Assembly: GCF_020386615.1 (NCBI RefSeq)
Contig: NZ_CP077769.1
Span: 3,906,001-3,970,000 of the forward strand
Reading direction: 5' to 3'
Length of the DNA stretch: 64,000 bases
Origin: Chitinophaga pendula
GTDB taxonomy: Bacteria > Bacteroidota > Bacteroidia > Chitinophagales > Chitinophagaceae
Position numbers and translations under genes: made by a program. The notes below the pieces were generated by a model. That model had not been told where the DNA came from, ran no database searches, and saw only the letters and a list, made by a program, of their open reading frames with translations. Shown one piece after another: positions 38,801 through 53,800 of the stretch. Numbering within the stretch: position 1 is the first letter of the stretch; each line of letters starts with the position of its first letter.

Positions 38801-41800
38801 ACCATTCACGGTCCACTGCTATCACTCTGGTCAATATCTGCCTATCTCCCAATAGGTGACTGCAATCCGCACTACTTAGCCCTATAAATGCAGTAGTATC
38901 TTCCAAGATGTAAGCAATACGGTCTGCCGGATAAGTGGGATCTATAGGTACATATCCTCCTCCTGCCTTCAATACGCCTAATATACTGATGATCATTTCA
39001 GGCGAACGGTCAAAACAGATCGGTACGGGCACCTCTGCTTTTACACCACGTGCTTTTAAATAGTGCGCCAACTGATTGGCCCTTTCATTAAGCGTTAAAT
39101 AGGTAAGCGAAATATCTTCAAATACCAATGCTACATTATCTGGCGTACGAGCAACCTGCTCTTCAAAAAGATGAATGAGTGTTTTGTCCGACGGATAAGG
39201 CACTGCCGTATCATTAAACTCGAACAACAATTGATTTACCTCTTGTGGAGACAGGATATTCAGTTTCCCAACCGGTACAGCCGCATCGGCTACTACTGCC
39301 TGCAACAGGTTGGTATAATGCTCAAACAGTCGTTCTATCGTTGCTTGTTTGAACATATCCGTACAGTAAGAAATGCTCACAGCTATTCCATCTTCCTGTT
39401 CAGACACATTCATGATCACATCAAAGCGCGTACTGATGGCTGCTATATCCTCTGCACTCAGCAGTACACCTCCCATATCCAGTTCTGCATGTTCAGGGGT
39501 ATTTTGCATAGCAAACTGTACCTGGAAAATGGCGCTGCGGCTCATATCCCTTTCCAATCCCAATACCTCGACTATCTTCTCAAACGGCGCTTCCTGGTGA
39601 GCGTATGCCTCAAGCGTAGTAGTTTTAACCTGTTGTAACAACGCAGAGAATAGCATGTCTCCCACCACTTCACTACGAAGGGCTACCGTATTCACAAAGA
39701 AGCCGATCATATTCTCCAACTCCTGCTGCTGGCGGCCTGCCACCGGTGTACCCACACAAATATCTTCCTGACCGGAATACCGGAACAGCAATACCTTGTA
39801 TACCGCCAACATGGTCATAAACAAAGTAGTTCCTGCACGATGGCTCAACGCCAACAACTGTTGATGCAGCTGTTTATCCAACCGACCCGATATACTGCTG
39901 CCTCTGACACTCTGGTACGGCAGCCGCGGAAAATCTTTCGGTAGATCAAGCGGTGCTACGTCCGCCAGCTTTTGCTTCCAATAAGACAATTTCTGATCCA
40001 AGACCTCTCCATCCAGGTAAGATCGTTGCCACATCGCAAAATCGGCATATTGTAAGGTCATCATTGGTAAACGGGCAGGACGCTGCGTAAGGAAGGACTG
40101 GTATAATTCCGTAAACTCTTTTACCAATACGGCCACTGACCACCCGTCAAATGCGATATGGTGCAACATCACCATCAGCACATGTTCACTGGCAGAAACC
40201 TTGATCAGATGTACCCGTAACATCATCTCTTTTGAGAGATCATAACGATGCTGCATCTCTGAGGCAATATATTCCTGCATATCGCTGCCGCTACCCATCA
40301 ATTCCAGTACGCTTATCTGCTTCATCTTCCACCTGTCCACTGGTTTTACCTCCTGGTACCCTACACCGTTATTATCGGCGATCACCGTACGTAGTATCTC
40401 ATGTCGGCGAACGATCTCCCGGAAAGAGGCCTCCAGCGCACGGGTATTCAACTTACCTTTTAAGCGGAACACCCATGGCATATTATATTGTACACTTCCC
40501 TGCAATTTGTCAATGAACCATAGACGTTCCTGCGCAAATGACAGTGGGATCATTCCTTCCCGAGCCTTCGGTTTAATCGTAGGCAACAAATCTTTCTGAC
40601 GCTGCGCAGCAATATGTGCAGCGAGTGACGAAATTGTCGGATAAATAAACAGATCCTGCAGATCCACTTCTATCTGCAGCTGCTTCCTGATAGCAGACAC
40701 CACTCTTACTACGAGCAGTGAGTGACCTCCCAATTCAAAGAAGTCATCGTGAACACCCACCCGTTCCAATTTGAGCAATTCCTGCCAGATAGCCGCCAGA
40801 TCCTGCTCCAAAGGAGTACCTGGTGCTTGTTCTTTAGCCCCTCCGCTCCGGACCGCAAGTTTCCCCATTTCACTCAAAAACTGCCGGTCCACCTTACCAT
40901 TATTAGTCAGTGGTAAATAAGGTATGGCAATAAGATCTGCCGGCATCATATACTCCGGTAAGCGCTGCAATAAAGCAGCTTTAATATCCTGTTGCAAAAG
41001 CGTCGTTATCTCGGCAAACAATGGTTGGTTTGCTACAGGCTTCGTACTGTCAATACTACCGTAAACCGGCAATATAAAGTTGGATACCGGTACCTGCGAT
41101 AACACCAGGTTGAATTTCAGCGCGTCCTCATCTAGCAGGAATTTCGCCTGGTAGCCGGCAGCGGTGGCAGCAGCAAGTAATTCATTGACTTCCTTACTTT
41201 CTGCATCTTCCGTATCCAGATCACTTTGTAACGCGCCTACTGTCAATATATCCTGTTGCGCCAATGCACGTTCCAACTTTCTTTCCTTATATAAACGGGG
41301 ATTAGGCACATCTTTTATCGCAAGTAGCTGCGGCATGCTCTCCAACAGGTTCTGTGCGGCATGCGAGCCAGCGATACCCATCCACTCCGTCCAAACGGGT
41401 TCCGCTAATGACACGGTCTCTCCCACATGCAATATCACCGTATACCGGTACAACGACAGCTCATTTTCATAAGTACCTTGCTTCCATTGGATATCTACAT
41501 GTTTGATCTGCGGGAAACAGGTAGTCAACCCGTAGAAATAATCCGGCGTCAGACAAAGTTCTTCCTCTAGCAACATTTCCTGATCCAGCTGCCAGTTAAA
41601 TTCCCGTAGAGATAGATGCTGCTGTACCTGGTTAAGATGAAGCCGCCCTTTGAACATCCGTAACAAACGAAGGTCCCTGACATCACCAATGATGATACGG
41701 CCATTATTGTCAAGCATGCTGATACTATTGCCGATCACATCCGTCAGATAAGACGCTCCCGGAAAATATTGTATTACGGAGTTGATCACAACCGTATCTA

Positions 41801-44800
41801 CTTTCTCCCCGTCCGGCAATTTTACTTCATGTGCGGGACAAACCTGTAATTCAACAGGCGTATACGTTTTGAGCCCTTTGGCAACCCTGTTCCGGATCTG
41901 GTTAATAGAAGATTGTGAGAAATCTGTTCCAAAGTATTTGTCTATCTGCCCCGACAAAGCAAAGTAGATCAGGCCCATGCCACATCCTATCTCCAGCACA
42001 CGTGAAGGCTGTTCTGATAGGATCACCCGGGTAATATCATCCAGCCACGATCTCATCTGAACAGCAGGGATCTCCTTACCCGTGAAGCTGTCATTCCACC
42101 CTACCAGGTTGAACTCTGCTTCCACATTTTCCGCCGTTTCTGTCTGGCTATATTGGTTTTGATATAATTCCTTCCAACTCTCTACCTGCTGTACATATAA
42201 AGCACGCTCCTTTGCTGCTATCACATCCCTCGCAGGTACATAATAGCTTACAAGCTGATTGATATCCATTGCATCCTTCCTGGTCACTACACAATTGACA
42301 GCAACCGGCCCCAGCTCATTCAGCACATTTTCCACCTCACCGGGTTCTATACGATACCCCCTTATCTTGACCTGGTCATCAATACGACCGAGATAAAGTA
42401 TATTCCCATCCGGCAACCATTTTGCGAGATCGCCTGTGCTGTACATCATTGCACCGGGTATATCACTGAACGGGTCCATTATGAACCGCTCTGCCGTCAG
42501 TTGTGCCTGATGCAGATATCCATTAGCGACACCGGCGCCACCTATATACAATTCACCGGGCACTCCTACAGGCAATACACCTTGCGCGGCATCTAAAATA
42601 TATAACACTACATTATCCAATGGCTTACCTATCGGTACACCTTGCTGTAAGTCTACCGTATCGTCATTAGTAGCGAGTACATAAGTACTACAGCCTACCG
42701 TTGCTTCCGTAGGGCCATATTCATTCACGATCTCCCGCACCATGTTCCTGCCGGTAAGAAAACGGATATGTGCCTGTTGCAGCGCCTCTCCTCCGATCAC
42801 TAACCTGGTTGCCAATAACTGCTCAGGGTATGCCTGTACCTCTTCTTCCAGCAATTGCAGGTGTGCAGGCGTCAGCTTGATAAAGTCATAAGGAGCATAC
42901 TTCCTGAATGCTGGTGATCTGAATACGTCCACACCGGATGAACTGGCCAGCACCAGCGACTTCCCTGCCAGCATAGGCACAAACAACGCGGTAATAGCCG
43001 CATCAAAAGTGAAAGACAGGTGCAGATAACTACCGGCCTCCTTATTATTGCTATCCAGGTAATGATGCTGGCAATACTGCAGGTAATTAAACAGGTTACC
43101 ATGTGTTACCATCACGCCTTTAGGTACTCCCGTAGATCCAGAAGTATAGATAATATATGCCAGCTGCTGTGCAGATGGTTGTACTACAGACAACCCTTTT
43201 ACCTCATCGCTTGTCGTAAAGCTTATTTTATCCAATTGGATAATGACAGACAGCTTTGCGACCGATTCCAATATAGGCGCACAGGTACTGCTCGCCAATG
43301 CAATGTGAGCTTCAGTATCCTGTAACAGATAAGCGATACGCGCTGCTGGCCACGCCGGATCAACGGGTACAAATGCGGCTCCCGCTTTCAGGATGCCTAG
43401 TATACCAACAATCATTTCCGGCGACCGGTCTATGCAAATAGGTATCTGCTCCCCCGCTTTAATACCGAGCACCCGCAACTGATTCGCCAATTGGTTAGCC
43501 CTTTCATGTAATTCCCGGAAAGAAAGACGACTATCGTCCTGTATAACCGCCGTTTCATCTGGCGTAAGCAATGCTTGCTCTTCGAAAGAATCAATCACCG
43601 TTCTATCCTTCCTGGGCACTATAACCGTATGATTAAATGCCGATAATACCTGATGCTTCTCTGACGGCGCCAACATATCCAGCCGATCCACAGCCGTCTG
43701 TATATCCGCTACAATAGCACGTAACAACTGCTCATAATGATGAAAAAGACGTTCTATCGTTTCCTGCTTAAACAGATCCGCACAATATTCTACACGGAAC
43801 TCAATACCTTCTTCCTTCTCCCGGAGGTCAAAGGTGAGGTCAAACTTAGACGTCACATTCTTATAAAGCTCACCCGACAACGCGAGATCACCTAACGCCA
43901 GGGCAGGAATATCCGGGGTGTTCTGTAAAACGAACATCACCTGTATCAACGGATTAGCCGCCGTATCCCTTTTTCCCGCTACCGCCTCTATCACTTTCTC
44001 AAAAGGCACATCCTGATAGGTATACCCTTCCAGCGTGGTACTCTTCACCTGCTGCAACAGCTCTCCAAATGCTACGCTGCCGTCTATCTGACTACGCAAC
44101 GCTAATGCATTCACAAAGAAGCCGATAAGTGATTCTGTCTCCTTACGCGTACGATTGGCAATAGCAATACCCACGCACACATCTTCCTGCCGCGTATATC
44201 TATATAACAATACCTTGAATACGGACAACATGGTCATAAACAGGGTAACACCTTCCCTGCGTGACAGCTGCTGAAGATCATTACTTAATGCCTGATCCAG
44301 GTAAAAGTAAATAGTGCCACCCCTCGTACTGGGAATAGCTGTACGTGGATAATCTGTCGGCAGATAAAGTGGCGTAATATCCCGCAGTCGATGTTGCCAG
44401 TACTGCAACTGCTCGTCTAATATATCCTTGAGATACCGGTGTTGCCATATAGCATAATCAGTATACTGCACCGGTAATTCTGGCAATACTGCCGGCTGAC
44501 CGGTTTGATAAGCATTATACAAGGTCACCAGTTCGTTGACCATAAGAGACACGGACCAACCATCAAAAGCAATATGATGGAAAACCACGATCAGTGCATA
44601 AGATGCCTCCTCCAGTTTTATCAGCTGCGCCCGCAGCATATAATCCGCTGATAGATCAAATGGCCGGATCATCCACTCATGGACATACCGGTCAAACTTA
44701 TCGGGATCAGTCAGGCCCACATCTTCCTTGTATTCCAGCTGCCAGTTATCTGCCGGAATGATCTCCTGGTAAGGCGTGCCATTTTCCTGTTTCAGCACAG

Positions 44801-47800
44801 CACGTAGTACCTCATGGCGGGTGATGGCTCCCCGGAATGCTGCCGATAAAGCGGCCATATCAGGTGTTCCCTGCAAACGGAATACCCAGGGCATATGATA
44901 TTGTACACTACCCTGCAAACGGTCGATGAACCATAAGCGCTCCTGCGCAAAAGACAGTGGCAGCCGCTCCTCTCCTGATTGCGGAGTGATGGCCGGCAAT
45001 GACAGGGAATGCTGCCGGTTCAGCAAATGGGCGGATAAACTGGCAATAGTAGGCGAAGTAAATACATCCCTCACCCCTATCTCGATCTGTAATTCTTTCC
45101 GTATAGCCGATACCAGCCGGGTCACCAGCAGAGAGTGACCTCCGAGCTCAAAGAAATCGTCATGTACTCCTATCCGCTCCACACCCAGCAATGATCGCCA
45201 TATAACAGCTACCTGCTGCTCCAATGGCGTTTCAGGTGCCCGGTAATTAGAGATGGTCTTGACATGTAAGGTAGCCCGCTCACTTAGGAAGCGATAGTCG
45301 GCCTTACCATTATCTGTTAGGGGCAAATATTGCAGTGCGATAAAGTCGGCCGGTACCATATAATCCGGCAGACGTTGCAATAACAGATTACGCACATCCT
45401 TCTGCAGCAACGCTGCTATCTCGGCAAACAGCGGGATATTGGTAGTAGGGATATGACTGCTATTGTTACCGTATACAGGCGATACAAAATTATCTATATC
45501 AGATAGTGAGAATAGCAAATTGACCTTCAGCGCGTCTTCGTCCAGCAACAAACGGTATTGATATCCCTTCGCTGCCGCTACTGCCATGATCTCACCGACA
45601 GCGCCTATTTCCGGATCATTCTGCGATATATATGCCTGCAAAGCATTGACGGTCGCAATGGTTTTCTGCTTAAGCCCCGCCTCCAGCAAACGCTCCTTCG
45701 CCAGCCGGAAATTAGGTACATCCTGTATAGCTATCAGCGACTCGCCAGCTTCCAGAGCAGTTATTATATCTGCAGGTCGGCCACCTGGCTGATTCCAGCT
45801 CGCCCATTCCGGCTGTAGCATATCAGGAGCCTCCCCGATGTGCAGGATAACCGTATACCGGTACAACGATAACTCATTGATGGCCGTTCCCTGCTTCCAG
45901 CGAATATCCACATGAGAGATCTCCGGATAGCGTGCTGATAAATGATAGAAATACTCAGGGGTAAAACAGAGCTCTTCCTCTGTCATAGCTCCCTGCTCCA
46001 TCTCCCATTTAAAATCTTTCAGGCTGGCATCTGGCGACATCTTATTCAACTGCAGCCTGCCTTTAAACCACCTCAACGAACGATGATCCCTGACGTCACC
46101 GATAATGATACGTCCCTTACCCGGGAGCATACTGATACTTTTCCCTATCACATCCGTTAGGTACTGTTCAGCCGGGAAATACTGACTGATAGAGTTCAGC
46201 AGGATCGTATCCACCACTGTACCAACCGGTACCGACACCTCATGCGCCGCACAGATCTGTAAGGTAGTAGGACAATAGTCTCTCCTCCCCTTTGCAATCC
46301 GGTTACGTATCTGGTGAATGGAAGACGACGAGAAATCCGTCCCCGTATATTCGCGGATCTTGTCGCACAATGCATAGTAGATCAAACCTGTTCCACAACC
46401 AATCTCCAATACATGCCCAGGCTGCTGCGCCAGGATCACCTCCACAATATCATCCAGCCATTCCCGCATCTGTGTCACAGGAATCGGTTGACCCGTAAAA
46501 CTATCATTCCAGCCGATGATATTGAATTCTTCATCTTCGGCTGTCACCTGCTCCGTTTTACCGTATTCAGATTCATACAGATCTTTCCAGCTGGCAACCC
46601 TTTGCAAACACAATGCCTGCTCCGTTGACCGGACAGTACCGGTATCAGGCACATAGTAGCAGACCAGGCTATTCACACCCATCATATCTCGGCGCGTCAC
46701 TACACAGTTTGCAGCCACTACAGGCAATGCGTTCATGATATTCTCCACCTCCCCTGGCTCTACCCGGAAACCACGGATCTTAACCTGTTGGTCTGCTCTG
46801 CCCAGGTATTCAAAATTGCCATCCGGCAGCCTTCTGCCGAGGTCACCGGTCTTATACAACCTGGCATCAACATCCTCGCTGAAGGGATCCGGCCTGAACC
46901 GCTCCGCTGTCAATACCGGCTGATTCAAATAGCCACTCGCCACACCAGCGCCTCCAACATATATTTCTCCGGTCACTCCTATCGGCACCAGCTGACGGTC
47001 CATATCCAGCACATAAGCCGTCCTGTTCTCCAATGGCTGACCGATGGGGATCATTTTCAGGTGATAATTGCTGTCCAGCCGCCAGGTCAATGAAAAAGTG
47101 GTGTTCTCTGTTGGTCCGTAACCGTTGATGATCGTTAACGCAGGATACTTCCTCATCACCCGGCCTATGTGCTCCTCAGAAAGTTTCTCTCCCCCTGTAA
47201 GCACAGTTTCGATGGTAGCAAAGATGGTAATATCCGTATCTGCCACCTGGTTGAACCAGCTGGTCGTCAACCACAGTTTATTCACCTTGTGGTCGATAAT
47301 CAGTGCCTTCAATTGTTCGTTCACCAGCAGCTTCTCCCGCGGCGCCAATACCAGGTGCGCACCATTCAATAAGGTGCCCCAGCATTCAAAAGCAGCTACG
47401 TCAAAAGAGGGCGAACTGGTAGACAACATGATATCCGTCGGCACAAAAGTATTATAGGACACTCCCTTTACAAGGCTCACCAGGTTACGATGTGTCATCA
47501 GTACCCCTTTAGGCCTGCCGGTAGAGCCAGATGTATACATCACATAGGCTACATGTTTGGGCACATTGATGATCGCCGGGTTAGTAGCCGGATAAGACGA
47601 AAGATCCAGTGTATCCACCACGATCACTTCCACGTCTCCCGCCGCCGCACCGACAAGGTCTTTATGTGCCCGGCTACTCAATGCCAGCGGCGCCTGTGTA
47701 TCCTGCAGCATATGCCGGATACGGTCTTCCGGGTAATCCGGATCGACCGGCACATATACGCCACCAGCCTTCAGGATACCTACAATACCTATCAGCATAT

Positions 47801-50800
47801 CCAGCGAACGATCAATACACAAGGGCACCATCACCTCCACACCGATTCCCTTGGATTGCAGGAAGTGCCCAAAACGATTGGCCCGTTCATTCAGCTCCCG
47901 GTAAGTCAGCTGCTTACCTTCAAACGACAGCGCAATACGATCCGGTGTAGCTGCTACCTGTGTTTCAAATAGTTCGATAATGCATTTATCAGCAGGGTAG
48001 TCAGATACCGGACCTGCATAATCTCGCAACAAAGCAGCGTGCTCCGTAGCAGACAGGAGTGGTAATGCCCCCACCGGACGATCCTCGTCCTGTAATACCG
48101 CTTTCAGCAAGGCCTCATAATGCGCAATAAAACGATGGATAGTAACCGCTTCAAAAAGATCTGTCGCATACCGGAATCGCAACGCCAGCCCTTCTGCCGT
48201 TTCTTTTAGCTCAAATACAAAATCGAAAACAGCCGTATTATCATCGTAATAGTCGCTGGATAATGTCATTCCTTCCAGCTCCAATGCCGGCAGCTCCGGC
48301 GTATTCTGAAAGGCAAACATCACATTGAACAAAGGATTCGTATGCATGTCACGTTTGCCGGCTATAGTCTCCACCACTTTCTCGAAGGGCGCATCCTGGT
48401 GTTCATAAGCATCCAGTGTAATATGTTGCACCTTATGCAGTATATCCCGGAATGTCTCGCTACCCGATACTTCACTACGCAACGCCAGCGTATTTACAAA
48501 GAATCCGATAAGCCCGGCCAACTCTGCCTGACGCCGTCCCGCTATAGGTATCCCCACACAGATATCTTCCTGCCCGGTATAACGGTGCATTAATATTTTA
48601 AATGCCGACAACAGGGTCATGAACAACGTCACGCCCTCCCGTTGTGACAACTGCAATAAAGCATTGCTCAGCTCCTTATTAAACAGATAATTGATGATCG
48701 CACCCTTGCTGCTTTGGATCAAGGGCCGTGGATGATCCGTCATAAGCTTTAAAGGCACCGCACCTTGCAACTGCGTCTTCCAATATTGCAGCTGCCGGTC
48801 CATCATGGCGCCTTCCAGGTACTGACGCTGCCAGATCGCATAATCAGCATACTGCACCGCCAGTACCGGTACGTCAGCAGGCAATCCTCGCTGAGAGCTA
48901 TTGTATAATGCGAGTAATTCCTGCACGATCAATGGCAAAGACCATCCATCAGCAGCAATATGATGTATCACTATCACCATGACATACGACGCATCCGGCA
49001 ACTGCAATAACGTAATCCGCAACATGTAATCCGCAGATAGATCAAATGGCTGATGGATCAATGCGGTTATCTCCTCCTGCTGCCCCTCACTCTCCGTTAT
49101 TACCATCTTCCAGGACGCCACATCGTTGACCTGCTGATAAGCAATACCGTTTTCCTCCCGGATGACCGTACGTAATACCTCATGCCTTTGAAGGATCGCC
49201 CGGAATGCCGATTCCAATGCAGTAACAGCTACTTGGCCCTTTAACCGGAATACCCATGGCATATGATATTGCAGACTGCCTTCCAGTTTGTCGATAAACC
49301 ATAAACGCTCCTGCGCAAAAGACAAGGGCAGTCGGCCACTATCCTTACGTGGCGCGATAGCTGGCAAAAGACTGCTGTTACCCGCTGTCTGCAAATGCGT
49401 AGCAATAGCAGCTACCGTACCGTGCAGGAAAATATATTTAACCGTCAGCTCCCATTGCAACTCCTTCCGGATAGCAGCCACTACGCGGGTAACCAATAAG
49501 GAATGCCCGCCCAGTTCAAAGAAATTATCATATACACCAATAGTAGGTATCCCTAATATCCGCTGCCAGATATCCACCAGCTTCGCCTCCAGATCATTGC
49601 GGGGCGCAACGTAGGCCGCCTGCCGTATCGCCGTATTGGCGATCACAGGCAACTGCTTTTTATTTACTTTCCCATTGCTCGTAAGCGGGATACTGTTAAG
49701 GGAAATGATAAACCCAGGCACCATATAAGCAGGCAGCTTCTCTTTCAGATATGCTGATACCATATCAGCCGCGTAGACTGCAGCAGGTACTACATACCCC
49801 ACCAACCGGCCGTTGCCGCTGGCATCCTTGTCTGCAATCACCACCGCTTGTTTTACACCGGGTGCTTTGGACAACACAGAAGTGACCTCTCCTAACTCTA
49901 TCCGGTGCCCCCTGATCTTCACCTGGTCGTCTGCACGGCCCAGGTACTCCAGGTCCCCATTGGGTAACCGTCTCACCATATCCCCAGACCGGTACCAGCG
50001 TTCGCCGGCTCTATAGGGGTTAGGCATAAATCTCCGGCTGCTCAACCCTGGCTGGTTCAGATATCCCCGGGCCACACCAGCGCCACCTACATACAACTCA
50101 CCTACTACCCCTGCCGGCACTAACATTCCATCACCGTCCAGCACATAACAACCAAGCGTCGGTATCGGCTTGCCAACATTACTGATCTGCTTATGCAAGT
50201 CTTGCAACTCCAGCTTTTTATAGGTCACATGCACTGTCGTCTCCGTAATACCGTACATGTTGATCAGGCTGCAGGCAGGATAATGTTGCGGCCAGCTTTT
50301 AAGCCGGGAGGGCGACAAAGCATCACCACCAAGTATCACATAGCGGAGCGCTAATGGCGGCAATGTCTGCAGCAACTGCTCTTGCAACATATAGAAGGCG
50401 GCTGGTGTCTGGTTCAGTACCGTCACCCCTTCCTGCTGGATCAGGTTACCAAATGCAACCACATCCCGTACCGTTTCCCGGCTGGCAATCACCAGCCTGC
50501 CACCAAAACATAAAGCGCCGAAGATCTCCCATACAGAAAAGTCAAAGCTGAAAGAATGTGCCAATGTCCACACATCCTGGTCATTGAAATCAAATAACGG
50601 CCGCTCCGGCTGTAACAGGCTGATAACATTTTCATGAGAGATCATCACCCCTTTCGGCTGACCAGTGGAACCGGATGTATAGATAACATATGCCAGGCTG
50701 GAAACCGGTACTGTAACAGGATGGTACACATCTGCAGCTGTCGCGCAACGCTCCGCTATATCCACTATCTCAACAGTAGCATCTACAGCATGCAGCATAG

Positions 50801-53800
50801 GTTTGCAGGCAGCTGTAGCGACTAATAGCTGCGCCCCCGTATCCTGCAATATGTATTGTATCCGATCCGCAGGGTATTCTGGGTCTATCGGCACATAAAC
50901 GCCGCCAGCCTTCAGGATACCAAAGATACCCTTGATCATATCAAGGGAAGGATGCGCACAAACAGGCACCATCACGCCCTCTCGCACACCTTTCTCATCA
51001 AGGTAATGAGCCAGCCGTTCTGCCTGCTCATTAAGCTCGCGGTAAGTAAGTGAAACCCCTTCAAAAGTGAGCGCGATATGATCCGGCACCCGGTTTACCT
51101 GGGCTTCGAACAAAGAAAGTATCGTCTGATCCGCCGGATAAGCAACATATTCGTTAAAGTCATATAACAGGTGGCTTTGCTCCTCCGTTAACAACATAGG
51201 GAGTTGCGACAGGGGCAACTGACGGTCTGCAACAACACTTTCCAGCAGTCGCTCATAATGTTGCAACATGTTGGCCATTGTCCGCTCGTCAAACAGGTCC
51301 CGGCAGTAAGTAAGCGTCAGCTCCACGTCTTCCGGGTGCAACGTAGCACTCAACTCTAGGTCAAACCGGGTATGCAGCACCTTGTTGTCAAGGGGGGTAA
51401 GCAGTACATCTCCCCACTCTTGCGTAGCCTCCGGCATATCCTGTAATACAAACAGCACCTGGAAGATAGGGTTACGGCTCATATCTCGCTCTCCACCCAA
51501 TGCTTCCACCACCTTCTCAAAAGGCACCTCCTGGTGCTCGTAGGCCGCCAGCGTGGTCGCCTTCACTTCCTGCAACAACTCTCGGAAATGCAGATGGCCA
51601 TTCACCTTGCTGCGCAATGCCAGCGTATTCACAAAGAAACCGATCAGCGACTCCGTCTCCTGCTGATGACGCCCCGCTACCGGCGTACCTACACAAATAT
51701 CTTCTTGCCCGGTATACCGGTATAATAACGTCTTAAATGCCGACAGCAAAGTCATAAACAGCGTTACGCCTTCCTCACGGGCCAACGTAACCAACGAAGC
51801 GCGCAACGCACCATTAAGACGGTAATGTATAGCAGCCCCCTGCGTACTCTGTATCGCAGGTCGGGCATGATCGAGGGAAAGCGAAAGCGGTGTTACTTCC
51901 TGTAAGGTCGTCTTCCAGTATGCCAACTGCCGCTCCAGTAAGGGGCCTTGCAGATATTCCCTTTGCCAGCAGGCATAGTCGGCATATTGTACCGGCAATG
52001 ACGCTACCGCCGCTTGCTGTCCGTAAGCATGCTGCCCATATAAAGCCTCCAACTCCCTGGCCAGTACCGATACCGACCAACCGTCAAATGCAATATGATG
52101 TACCAGTATCAACAGTACATAGCTGCGCTCCGATTCCTGTACAAGGTGTACTTGCAACATACTATCACCAGACAGATCATAGGGCCGGTTGATGATCTCC
52201 GCAATATAGTCTGCGATAACACCGGCTTCCGCTGCCGTCGCAGATTGTAGTTGCCAGTTGTCACCAGACAATACCTGCTGGTAACCAATACCGTCCTTCT
52301 CTGTAATGACCGTCCGTAGTACCTCATGACGTTGGATAATATCCCGGAATGCCGCTTCCAGCGCCGGGATATCCAGCCTACCCTGTACCTGGAATATCCA
52401 GGGCATATGATACTGTAAGCTACCTTGTAATTTATCGATGAACCAGAGCCGCTCCTGAGCAAAAGATAAGGGCAAAGGAACATTACGGGGCCGCAGACTG
52501 ATAGGTGGCAGCAACTCGTTGGCATTTGCATCCCGGCTCGCACTGATAGCTGCGATCGTCGGGCGCAAAAAGAGCTCCCTGACACCCAGCTCCCATTGTA
52601 GTCTCTTACGTATAGCAGCAATCACTCTCATCACCAGGAGAGAATGACCGCCCATATCAAAGAAGTTATCGTATATGCCGACCTTTTCTACGCCCAGGAT
52701 AGGTCCCCAGATATCCGCCAGCTGTATTTCCACCTCATTACGGGGCGCAGCATAAGTAGTTTGTAAAGGGCCCGTTGGCGCTATCGCCAGCAATTGTTTC
52801 TTGTCTGCTTTTCCATTCGATGTCAGCGGTATCGCATCCACAGGTAGCAGGAACGCCGGTACCATATAGGCTGGTAAGTTACGCTGCAGGTACTGTACCA
52901 CTGCCGCCTGGTCAAAGTCTCCCGATGGCACCACATACCCGGTCAATCGTTTGTTACCCAGGGTATCTTCACTGGTAACCACAGCAGCCTGCTTTACTCC
53001 AGGTGCCTGCTGTAACGCATTCTCCACTTCTCCCAGCTCTACCCGGTATCCCCTGATCTTTACCTGGTCATCCGTGCGGCCCAGGTAGCTGATATTACCG
53101 TCAGCCTGCCAGCAGGCCATATCACCAGTACGGTAAAGTCTGCCCGCACCGAATGGATTGGCAACAAATCGCTCCGCAGTGAGCGTCTCCCGGTTCAGGT
53201 ATCCCCTCGCCAGCGAAACACCGCCTATGTATAACTCCCCGGCCACACCAATAGATACCAACTCTTTGTTAGCATCCAGAATATACAATTGCGTATTAGA
53301 AATAGGTTTACCGATAGATACTGCCACCTCACCGGCATCAACTGGCACCTGCCAGCAGCTGACGTCAATGGATGCCTCCGTAGGCCCATACAGGTTGTAC
53401 AACGCAGCACCGGGCAGCTTCTCTCTAAATAAGGTAATATGCCCGGGCTTCAACGCCTCCCCGCTACATAACACCTCCCGGAGAGAAGAACAGTCACCTG
53501 CCTCCACACTATCCAGGAACACCTCCAGCATAGAGGGCACAAAGTGGATCATCGTTATACCATGCCGGTCAATCAACGTACGCAGGTAAGCAGTGTCCCG
53601 CTGTCCCTCCCGGCCCGCAAATACCAGCTTCGCACCGGCCAGTAACGGCCATATCAACTCCCATACCGATACATCAAAACAATACGTGGTCTTCTGCAAT
53701 ACCGCATCCCCTGCCGTCAACCGGAAGTAATCCTGCGCCCACAGCAGCCGGTTCACAATGCCGGCATGCTCCACCATTACCCCTTTCGGATGACCGGTAG

